Shown: positions 35,375-42,925 of the stretch, piece after piece
Layout of the letters: each line of letters starts with the position of its first letter
Numbering within the stretch: position 1 is the first letter of the stretch
DNA from: an uncultured Aquimarina sp.
Lineage (GTDB): Bacteria; Bacteroidota; Bacteroidia; Flavobacteriales; Flavobacteriaceae
DNA length: 64,000 nucleotides
NCBI GenBank assembly: GCA_947498595.1
Contig: CANMKX010000015.1
Location: forward strand, 54,624 to 118,623
Direction: 5' to 3'
Made by a program: the position numbers and the translations under genes
The notes under the pieces: generated by a model
The model's database searches: none
Told to the model about the DNA's origin: nothing
What the model saw: only the letters and a program-made list of their open reading frames with translations

Positions 35375-35900
35375 AACATTACATCGAGATATAGGATACT
35401 TTTATGTAGGTTTGATTATTGCATTTTCCATTTCAGGAATAGCTTTAAATCATCGAACAGATTTTGATCCACAAGAATATACTGTAAAAACGGAAGAAAT
35501 TCAATTACAATTACCTAAAGAAGAAACATCAATTACAGAAACATTCTTTAAAAAGCAATTGAGTACCATTACAGATGCTACATATAGAGGGTATAGAAAA
35601 AGAGGAGAACAGTATCGTATATATTTAAAAGATGCTTTTGCAAGTATCAATAGTAAGACAGGGAAAGGAGAAATTGAATATGTAAAAACTATTCCTGTTT
35701 TAGGTCAGATGACAATTTTACATAAAACAACGAATGTTTGGTGGATATGGTTTTCGGATATTTTCGGGATTGCGATGCTAGTAATAGCAATTACAGGAAT
35801 GTGTATTACAAAAGGGAAATATAGCTTCAAAAAAAGAGGCTGGTGGTTAGCTACAATTGGATTGTTATTTCCTTTTATATTTTTATTTATAATACGATAA
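35346..35900 (+). CDS. PepSY-associated membrane-helix protein
   Basis: 184 residues. It starts KKNARHWYRTLHRDIGYFYV and GLIIAFSISGIALNHR, the first PepSY-TM signature (WYRxLHRxxGY, conserved His). A periplasmic domain of about 90 residues follows, then two helices (TNVWWIWFSDIFGIAMLVIA; WWLATIGLLFPFIFLF). Short PepSY_TM proteins often sit near iron or siderophore transport genes, and longer relatives are reductases; this one is truncated to the minimal form. The 29-base overlap couples it to the symporter. Confidence 0.75.
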   Translation: MKKNARHWYRTLHRDIGYFYVGLIIAFSISGIALNHRTDFDPQEYTVKTEEIQLQLPKEETSITETFFKKQLSTITDATYRGYRKRGEQYRIYLKDAFASINSKTGKGEIEYVKTIPVLGQMTILHKTTNVWWIWFSDIFGIAMLVIAITGMCITKGKYSFKKRGWWLATIGLLFPFIFLFIIR

Positions 35901-35984
35901 ACCATTACATATAAGCAAAGAGTGTAGCGATAATTTATAATATTAGTTGGTTGGGAACTTCTAGATATAATTACAACACTTTTT

Positions 35985-36021
35985 AATACACCTTTATATT
36001 TCGTAAAGGTGTATTTTATTT
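35985..36021 (+). terminator. terminator of the symporter-PepSY operon
   Basis: AATACACCTTT (35985-35995) pairs with AAAGGTGTATT (36005-36015), followed by TTATTT. It ends where the first phased repeat begins. Confidence 0.75.
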
Positions 36022-36071
36022 CCCTCAATAATTGATGGTTTTCCCTCAATAAAACGACGCGTTCCCTCAAT
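36020..36071 (+). promoter_or_regulatory. three TTCCCTCAAT repeats at exact 21-bp spacing (LytTR-like operator)
   Basis: TTCCCTCAAT occurs at 36020-36029, 36041-36050 and 36062-36071. Start-to-start distance is 21 bp both times, while the 11-bp spacers differ in sequence. Direct repeats phased at two helical turns are the arrangement bound by LytTR-type regulators. The last copy lies about 30 bp before a -7-like element (TACTTTAG, 36100-36107). Which regulator binds is unknown; the LytTR protein at 28433-29155 is one candidate. Confidence 0.55.
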
Positions 36072-36115
36072 TGCAATTTACCAGTACAATGTATTTACTT
36101 ACTTTAGCACCAGAG

Positions 36116-36150
36116 ATCATTCACAATCAAGAAAAATCATTCACAATCAA
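36116..36150 (+). repeat. two ATCATTCACAATCAA copies, 20-bp period
   Basis: Identical 15-mers at 36116-36130 and 36136-36150, separated by GAAAA. They could be a further regulator site, or unpaired seed repeats if the region is transcribed. Confidence 0.6.
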
Positions 36151-36209
36151 AAAACAGCAAGTCAAGGTAGTTGTTAACGATTAAAAAAGATAATGACTAC
36201 CGAGACAAT

Positions 36210-36245
36210 AAAGCCTGTGAATAAGGGATTCACAGGCTTTGTTTA
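36210..36245 (+). terminator. strong terminator with no coding gene before it
   Basis: AAAGCCTGTGAAT pairs with ATTCACAGGCTTT around the loop AAGGG, followed by GTTTAT. The nearest upstream gene ends 310 bases earlier and already has its own terminator. Confidence 0.75.
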
Positions 36246-36371
36246 TATTTAATGAAAAATAAGAAAAGATTAATCAGCTTACTTATTTTTTTATAATCAA
36301 AATAATAAGTCGAGATGATCGAAGAACGACTATAAATAAGATAGTAGATATCAATTTAAAAATGAATAATT

Positions 36372-36713
36372 ATGAAAAAACTTTTTTTAATCGCAGGATT
36401 TATGTCCGTAGCTTTTGTAGGACATTCTCAAGATCAGTGGACGTTTCAGCAAGGGGTATCTAATGGAAATGATTTGTGTCGAATAAAAAGCGAAACGGGA
36501 TTTAGAAATTCCATAAATTGGGCTTTAGAAAATAATCAAATTGATTATGCTAATGGATTAAGATCAGCTTTAGAACAATGTGATTTTAGTAATAAAGGAA
36601 GTGTTGTATTATCTGAAGAGGTCGTTCATACAGGATGTATTTTTAATCTAACAGGAAATCTACATGATTTTATTTGTGGTAGAACAGATAATTCTGATAG
36701 TAATCAAAATTAA
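36372..36713 (+). CDS. small secreted protein with four cysteines
   Basis: 113 residues. The signal peptide is MKKLFLIAGFMSVAFVGHSQ with cleavage likely after HSQ. The mature part has four Cys (NDLC, EQC, TGC, FIC), so two disulfides are possible, and ends in a polar tail (NSDSNQN). No family recognised. It has its own terminator. It lies downstream of the phased-repeat locus, but the terminator at 36210-36245 separates them. Confidence 0.6.
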   Translation: MKKLFLIAGFMSVAFVGHSQDQWTFQQGVSNGNDLCRIKSETGFRNSINWALENNQIDYANGLRSALEQCDFSNKGSVVLSEEVVHTGCIFNLTGNLHDFICGRTDNSDSNQN

Positions 36714-36737
36714 AAGAATTTAGTATTGTAAAATTTT

Positions 36738-36777
36738 AAAAATGGCAGATCTCTAAATGAGATTTGCCATTTTTTTA

Positions 36778-36778
<1 letters not shown>
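36738..36778. terminator. bidirectional terminator between convergent genes
   Basis: AAAATGGCAGATCTC and GAGATTTGCCATTTTTTT form a stem of about 15 bp with one mismatch; T-runs occur on both strands. It serves the secreted protein on the plus strand and overlaps the stop of the minus-strand gene. Confidence 0.8.
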
Positions 36779-37155
<377 letters not shown>

Positions 37156-37226
37156 TTATAAACTTCAAATTTAAATATTAACTACTTAACTTTAGAGTGT
37201 TATTGGATGTTTTATAGGATGATTTG

Positions 37227-37246
37227 ATTACTTCCCAATACAGAAA
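37227..37246. repeat. distal attachment-site repeat of the mnmE island
   Basis: ATTACTTCCCAATACAGAAA matches the 3' end of mnmE (41259-41278) at 19 of 20 bases; the one difference is C for T at 37231. On the minus strand it reads TTC TGT ATT GGG AAG TAA, a second copy of the last codons of mnmE (Phe-Cys-Ile-Gly-Lys-stop), with no mnmE gene attached. Confidence 0.85.
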
Positions 37247-37335
37247 ATCTGACTATACTGTTTATAGTATTTACAGGGATTTAAGATATAAATAAGAGAC
37301 AGTATATAGTGTTTTTAAGTAAAGTAGTTACATAT

Positions 37336-38298
37336 TTAAGTCAAATTGAACTGGTATTTTGTTAATCTTTTATCTCCTATTTTAATTAGAATTTCTTGCT
37401 CTACAGCCCATTTTAAATCTCTACTTGCAGTTGCTTGACTGATGTCTTTAAAGTTTTGTAAATAATCCTTACGACTAAAATGGTTATTGCCTATAATGTC
37501 TTTATATAGTTCAATTCTATCCTGTGGTGTAAGTGTTCTGTTTTGCGTTTTTAGGAGACTTACTAAAGATTGAAGTATAATGTCAAGCATAAACTCAATA
37601 AATGGTGTAGAATGCCCTGATTTGTCAGATAGACTTAAAACCTTGTAATACTCTTCTTGATTTTCTTTGATGAGGCTTTCTACTGGTAAAAACTCAAATA
37701 CTGGATATTGCTGCATCAATAGCAATGTTTGCCATAAACGCCCCATACGACCATTACCATCTAAAAACGGATGTATAAATTCAAACTCATAATGAAACAC
37801 ACAGCTTTTAATTAACAACACATCTTTATCTTGTTGGAGGTATCCAAATAAATCATTTAACAATCCTTTTACCATATCTCCGCTTGGTGCTACGTGTGCT
37901 ACTTTAGAACCTTTTATAATCCCAACATTTTTAGTTCTTAATTTGCCTGCATCATCAATTAATCCTCTCATAAGGATACTGTGTGCTTTTTCTAAATCTG
38001 CTAATTTATTTGAGTTGAACGTTCGTAGTTGCTCATATACCCTTATAGCGTTTTGTACCTCTACAATATCCTTTTGTGGTGCAATTACACGTTTATCGTT
38101 TAAAAGCGCTGTAATTTGCTCCTCTGTAAGTGTATTACCCTCAATTTCTAATGATGATTGAATAGTTTTAATACGGTTCTTTTTACGTAACTCTGTAGGT
38201 GGTTTGTATAAATGCGTTGCATTAATTTCTCCTAGTCGCTCCGAAATAGTTACAACTAATTTTAGAATTTTATCTGTAATATGATATGGTGGCTTCAT
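37336..38298 (-). CDS. Fic-family protein (class II) with C-terminal winged helix
   Basis: 320 residues. The N-terminal Fic_N region carries the inhibitory motif S49-L-E-I-E53-G54 (SSLEIEGN), so the inhibitor is built in. The Fic core has the catalytic HPFLDGNGRMGR starting at His176, so it should be an active nucleotide transferase, most likely AMPylating a target or itself. The C-terminal 70 residues (ELYKDIIGNNHFSRKDYLQ; ATASRDLKWAVEQEILIKIG) form a winged helix-turn-helix. Two palindromic TGATAGTATCA sites lie directly before the start codon, which suggests autoregulation. It is intact, unlike its neighbour in the island. Confidence 0.88.
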   Translation of the reverse strand: MKPPYHITDKILKLVVTISERLGEINATHLYKPPTELRKKNRIKTIQSSLEIEGNTLTEEQITALLNDKRVIAPQKDIVEVQNAIRVYEQLRTFNSNKLADLEKAHSILMRGLIDDAGKLRTKNVGIIKGSKVAHVAPSGDMVKGLLNDLFGYLQQDKDVLLIKSCVFHYEFEFIHPFLDGNGRMGRLWQTLLLMQQYPVFEFLPVESLIKENQEEYYKVLSLSDKSGHSTPFIEFMLDIILQSLVSLLKTQNRTLTPQDRIELYKDIIGNNHFSRKDYLQNFKDISQATASRDLKWAVEQEILIKIGDKRLTKYQFNLT

Positions 38299-38301
38299 CT
38301 A

Positions 38302-38327
38302 GTGATAGTATCATTTGATAGTATCAC
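38302..38327. promoter_or_regulatory. tandem palindromic operator of the fic gene
   Basis: TGATAGTATCA occurs at 38303-38313 and 38316-38326, 13 bp apart. Each copy is a palindrome around a central G, and the pair is flanked by G and C to give a larger near-palindrome. The site starts 4 bases upstream of the fic ATG (38296-38298), where a bound dimer would block transcription or translation. The winged helix of the Fic protein is the obvious candidate reader. Confidence 0.65.
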
Positions 38328-38345
38328 AAAGTTAAAAGATAATAT

Positions 38346-40659
38346 TTAAAATGGCGATATTTTTTTAAAGTCACTTTCTATTCCTTGCTCTAAACTTGGG
38401 TCTGATATTTTTATTTGTACTATTCGTCTATCTTTTCTCCAAAGTAATAACCAGGTAAACAATAAGGCTACCTGTATTTTAGGCTCATTGTTTAAGTCTT
38501 CTTCATACCCTGCATTAATCCAATCTAATTTTAATTCAGAGTGTTTATTTAACTCTAATACTGAACTATAAAGTTTAAGTTCATCGGATATATCGTTTAA
38601 TTTATGTTTTTTAACTTCATCTTTGTTCAAATCTTTTTTATATATTCTTGGTAAATCCTTTTTATTCAATACAAATAAAATATCCTTTAAGAAACGATGA
38701 GAAGAGTATTTATAAGAAATATTAAAATCAGATTTTTCAAAAATTTCTTTAATTCTATAATTGATATTAAAACCTATTATAATAATATCTTCTTTTTTAG
38801 TTTCATTATTAAAAAGGTTTGACAAAGCGTTTAATATATTTTCTTTATATATCAAATACCTTTCTGTTCTAGCAGCTGTAAAAGAACTTGGAACAAACCT
38901 ATTAATAGAATTAGTTTTGATTGAATTAGCAAGAACCTTATCAAAGTCTAGGAAAGGTATATCACCATTTACAAATGCTGACTTAGACATTAAATTAATT
39001 GTACCATTAATAACTAATTTTAGGTTTTTATCATAAATAATATTCTTATCATAGTTTAACAATATATCATTATAATTTGATAATGCATTATCAATGATTT
39101 TTATACTGTTCTTTTCAAATGTTTCAATTTTTTCTTTTGAAAGATCTTTAAGCTCCTGAGTGTAATTAAGTTTTTCTTCAATAGATTTTTCAACTTCTAA
39201 AAGATGTTTTTCTATTTCTCCTTTCTTTTACTATAGTATTTAGACCTACAGTCTTTAAAAATTTCTTATTGGACATTACGTCTTTTAAACAAATAGTAAA
39301 AAAAGGAATGCTCTGTAGCATCGCATTTAACTCTTGCTTATCATCTTTAAGATTAGGCATTCCTGTATGATTTTGATAAGTATAATATTCGTGTAAAGAG
39401 AATTGACGAATATACAGAAGACATATATATGCGCATATCCAATATTTGACCTTATGACTTATACCATAATTATCTAAATCAGGAAATCTAAAATATACTT
39501 CAATTTCTTCTATTCTAAGGTTAGATCTATCTACAAACCTATGAAACCAATAAAAAATATCATCAATAGATTTAGGAAGCAATACATAATCAGGTGGTGA
39601 TGATGAAGAATAATTAAAAATATATTTTATTATATCGTGCTTTTTTTGCTGTAGTAATAGACCGCCTAACGTATAATTGAATTCTAAAAACCTAACTCTC
39701 TCGTTATTTTTTTAATCAATTTCTTTTTGATTTAGTGGTATTATTTCTCCAAAATCGTACTGAGGGTCAACTGTAAAAGCAGAACTTCCATATTGATGGG
39801 CTTTTGACCAATAAGACTTTATATTATTAGTCTTGCTTAAATTAAGTTTTAAGATACTCCAAAGCAATTTATACGTCAATTCAGATGTAGTTACTTGTTC
39901 ATAACCTTTGCCCAAAAGCCACCAACCTGAGACCGAATTATATTCAATATTTCTTGTTAAAAAATTATTGTTATTTATTGACTCTAAGTTAATTCTATAA
40001 ATTAAATCATATAATTCAGCAGAGTACTCAACACCTTTAGTAGCTAATTCATTATATTCATCTTCTTTGTCATTTAAACTATTTAATGATTCAACATAAT
40101 TAGTACGTTGTTTATCAAACTCATCCCAATAGAAATTCACTAATATTTCTTGCAAATGAGTATCTTGAGTTTTGATTGTGTGATAAGCAAAATCATTTAT
40201 TGTTCTTATCAGATATTTTTTTGTTTCTGAGTTATTTCCTTGATAATTATTATATTTATTGATTAGATATTTGAGTAATTTTACTGGCTTTCCATTGTAC
40301 AATACAATCTTTTTTGTCCAGATCAAAAAACTAATGACTAGCACTATAGTTAACAACAAGGTTAATAAATCTGCTGAATTATTAAGAAATATGTTATTCC
40401 ACCCAAACCATGGTTCGGCATCTATTATTTGAAAAATAAAGGATATGATTGTAGATATTAATACTAACTCAAAAAACGATAGTTTAAAGTACTTAAAGTT
40501 AATTTCCTTTGATATCCATTCTAAATGAAAAATGTTGGGTAAATAATTAGAATTAAATTTATCGCCTATCTTACTAATTTGCGAAATGATTATAGGATAT
40601 GAAATGCCAAGAATGGCTATATCAATTTTTACACATATTTCAACTATATATTTTAACAT
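38346..40659 (-). pseudogene. broken long membrane-anchored protein gene (nonsense codon plus frameshift)
   Basis: Three open pieces on one strand read as one protein of about 770 residues. Piece 1 (40659-39712, 315 residues from ATG) has four hydrophobic segments in its first 125 residues, then a soluble part, and ends at TAA (39712-39714). The same frame continues for 43 codons (KNNERVRFLEFNYTLGG onward) before piece 2 (39582-39190), which has no ATG. Near 39228-39232 the frame shifts; removing one A from the run in GTAAAAGAAAGG joins it to an open frame reading KKGEIEKHLLEVEKSI, which leads into piece 3 (39062-38346), again without ATG. I do not recognise the family; membrane anchor plus location suggest a defence or toxin-like role. 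Confidence 0.7.
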
Positions 40660-41258
40660 TGATAATTTTATTTAATAGGCACTGTTAAATTATTGAATTT
40701 TCTTTTGAGAAATTTTTAATTAGATATAAAGTTACTTAAAAGAACCTTAAAACTATCATTATAATTGCGTTCAATAAAATGGGTTAATTAGTGACAATTA
40801 TATATTCTAAACAAGATATTAGTTCTTTGTTTAATTCATTGTTTAAAAGTGTTTTACGTTTTTCAATACAATAAAAAAACATTTAGCTCGGATTTTTTTT
40901 ATATCCCATAAATAGTAATATAAACCTGTTTTTCTCCCCAAGTTTTTTAACTTATGAAGCTACAATTTTAAGATGATTTCTATAAAACTAGTTAAGCACT
41001 TTTTTTAAAGTATCTTTACTCATATTTAATCTTAGATACAGTTCTGAATATATTTTATTTTTAATTTCGTATCAACTATATATCTCAATTACTTTTAATA
41101 AATAATGTTCCTAGATTATTTTATAATCTGTATAAAGACTATTAGATAATCATCTATATTTAAGAAAATAATAATTGCTTTTTTAGTAATTAGAAGCAAA
41201 ATGAAATAAAATTAAAACGTCTTCCTACTAATAATATTTTATGGAAATCTTATTTAGA
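40660..41258. other. 600-base AT-rich stretch at the mnmE-proximal end of the island
   Basis: No reading frame of 60 codons or more and no motif recognised. In intact elements of this kind an integrase gene often lies next to the attachment site; none remains here. Its base composition is among the most AT-rich of the window. Confidence 0.5.
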
Positions 41259-41278
41259 ATTATTTCCCAATACAGAAA
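41259..41278. repeat. mnmE-proximal attachment-site repeat
   Basis: ATTATTTCCCAATACAGAAA. The minus strand reads the final mnmE codons TTC TGT ATT GGG AAA TAA. It matches 37227-37246 at 19 of 20 bases. Confidence 0.85.
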
Positions 41279-42651
41279 TTAGCAAAAATATTACCTAATA
41301 AATCATCACTCGTAATTTCCCCAGTGATTTCACCAAAATAATACAATGCTTGCCTAATATCGATGGCCATTAAATCACCAGACAATCCATTGTCAATACC
41401 ATATTGCACTTTGTCAATTTCCTCTAAAGCTTTGATTAAAGAATCATAATGACGAGAATTGGTTACAATAGTTTCATCATTTCGTAAAGCGCCTGTATTT
41501 ACAAACTCTAATAATGTATTTTTTAATTTTTCGGTACCGATATTTTTCTTAGCAGAAAGTGTATATAAATTTTCGATAGTATCTTGTAGATAAGAAACTT
41601 GAGAAGCTTCTAGTTTATCAATCTTATTAGCAATTACTAATAAGGGTTTTAGTGGGTATTGATTTTTAATTTTATGAATTTCAACATTAATAGCCGCTAC
41701 GGTAGAAGCATCCATTATGCTAGCATCTAATAGATATAGAACAACCTGTGCTTGTTCAATTTTTTCAAAAGTTTTTTGAATACCAATACTTTCTACTACA
41801 TCTTTTGTTTCGCGAATTCCAGCCGTATCAATAAATCTAAAATTAATCCCACCTATAGTAATTTCATCCTCAATCGTATCTCGAGTAGTTCCAGCAATAT
41901 CAGAAACGATGGCTCTCTCCTCGTTTAATAAAGCATTCAAGAGTGTTGATTTTCCTACATTAGGTTCTCCTACAATTGCAACAGGGATTCCGTTTTTAAT
42001 AACATTACCAACGGCAAAAGAATCGATAAGACGTTTTAGTACTAGGGTTATTCTCGAAATCAATTCTTGAAACTGATCTCTATTTGCAAATTCAACATCC
42101 TCTTCAGCAAAATCTAACTCTAACTCGATTAAAGAAGCAAAATTTAATAATTCATCACGAAGATTTTTAATTTCATTACTAAACCCACCACGCATTTGTT
42201 GCATAGCAATTTTATGAGAAGCTTCAGAATCACTGGCAATTAAATCAGCAACAGCTTCTGCTTGAGATAAATCTAATTTTCCGTTGATAAATGCACGTAA
42301 TGTAAATTCACCTGCGTCAGCAGCTCTACACCCTTTACGTAATAATAATTGAATGATTTCTTGTTGAATATAGGTAGACCCATGGCAAGATATTTCAACA
42401 GTAGGTTCTCCTGTATAAGAGTTCATTCCTTTAAAAAGAGAAACAAGTACTTCATCAAGCATTCGATTTCCATCCATAATATGCCCTAAATGGATAGTAT
42501 GACTTTTCTGTTCTTGTAATACTTTATCATGAATTGATTTAAAAAGTGGAGAACAAATAGTAACAGCATCTTTACCAGAAACTCGAATAACAGCAATAGC
42601 CCCAGCTCCAGGAGCAGTAGCAAGAGCTACAATAGTATCTTGTGAAATCAT
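41260..42651 (-). CDS. mnmE: MnmE, tRNA wobble-uridine modification GTPase
   Basis: 463 residues, full length. The N-terminal folate-binding domain (TIVALATAPGAGAIAVIRVS) and helical domain come first. The inserted G domain has Walker A GEPNVGKST (about 229-237), the switch region IAGTTRDTIEDE, DTAGIRET and NKID. The C-terminal CIGK holds the essential cysteine. With MnmG it makes cmnm5U at the wobble position of several tRNAs. Its last codons double as the attachment site of the adjoining island, which restored the end of the gene so the protein is unchanged. Confidence 0.95.
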   Translation of the reverse strand: MISQDTIVALATAPGAGAIAVIRVSGKDAVTICSPLFKSIHDKVLQEQKSHTIHLGHIMDGNRMLDEVLVSLFKGMNSYTGEPTVEISCHGSTYIQQEIIQLLLRKGCRAADAGEFTLRAFINGKLDLSQAEAVADLIASDSEASHKIAMQQMRGGFSNEIKNLRDELLNFASLIELELDFAEEDVEFANRDQFQELISRITLVLKRLIDSFAVGNVIKNGIPVAIVGEPNVGKSTLLNALLNEERAIVSDIAGTTRDTIEDEITIGGINFRFIDTAGIRETKDVVESIGIQKTFEKIEQAQVVLYLLDASIMDASTVAAINVEIHKIKNQYPLKPLLVIANKIDKLEASQVSYLQDTIENLYTLSAKKNIGTEKLKNTLLEFVNTGALRNDETIVTNSRHYDSLIKALEEIDKVQYGIDNGLSGDLMAIDIRQALYYFGEITGEITSDDLLGNIFANFCIGK

Positions 42652-42730
42652 ATATATACGTACTTACTGCAAAAATATGCATTAATATGATTAAGGAATA
42701 AAAATTATAATAGAAGTTGTTTTGAAATAT

Positions 42731-42766
42731 AAAAAAACTGTTCTATTTTTATAGAACAAGTTTTTT
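42731..42766. other. strong hairpin with T-runs between two divergent starts
   Basis: AAAAAACT-GTTCTAT pairs with ATAGAAC-AAGTTTTTT around TTTT, with one bulged T. It looks like a bidirectional terminator, yet mnmE starts to the left and the protease to the right, so no known transcript ends here. It could lie in the 5' leader of mnmE or end a short unseen RNA. Confidence 0.55.
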
Positions 42767-42925
42767 ATATCGCTTTAAATCAGTAATATAAGAGGCTGTA
42801 AATACATAAAGAGTACAGGGGTATTATAAGTAAGTAGGGATACAAAATATGTTTATTAATTGTAAGTACACAATAAATAAAATGCATAACAATATCTAAT
42901 AGTATACTATTAAAACTAACTTTTT

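Larger units (their letters stand above)
36108..36245 (+). ncRNA. candidate small RNA between phased repeats and a strong terminator
   Basis: The stretch from the -7-like TACTTTAG to the terminator at 36210-36245 has no plausible reading frame, yet it lies between two independent terminators (35985-36021 and 36210-36245) with an operator-like repeat set at its 5' side. The inferred transcript is about 130 nt and starts near 36112-36115. It would contain two copies of ATCATTCACAATCAA and a 12-13-bp terminal hairpin. The start is inferred, not shown. Confidence 0.35.
37247..41259. mobile_element. 4-kb genomic island integrated at the 3' end of mnmE
   Basis: Bounded by 20-bp direct repeats, one of which is the true 3' end of mnmE. 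The same gene end (the conserved CxGK-stop codons) is the known target of SGI1-type integrative elements in Gammaproteobacteria. Contents: a Fic gene with its operator, a long membrane-protein gene broken twice, and 600 bases of empty AT-rich DNA. No integrase or excisionase is present, so this is a decayed element or a cargo unit mobilised by an integrase encoded elsewhere. Confidence 0.75.

Noticed and set aside
36020..36071. Evenly spaced repeats resembling a CRISPR array
   Set aside because: Repeats are only 10 bp, spacers 11 bp and there are three copies; no cas genes nearby. An operator fits better.
37336..38298. Fic toxin with a separate antitoxin gene
   Set aside because: The inhibitory SxxxEG motif is inside the Fic protein itself (class II), and no small antitoxin gene adjoins it.
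39190..39582. Independent 130-residue protein gene
   Set aside because: It has no ATG, its frame continues from the upstream gene past a single stop, and it ends at a frameshift that leads into the next piece. It is better read as part of one broken gene.
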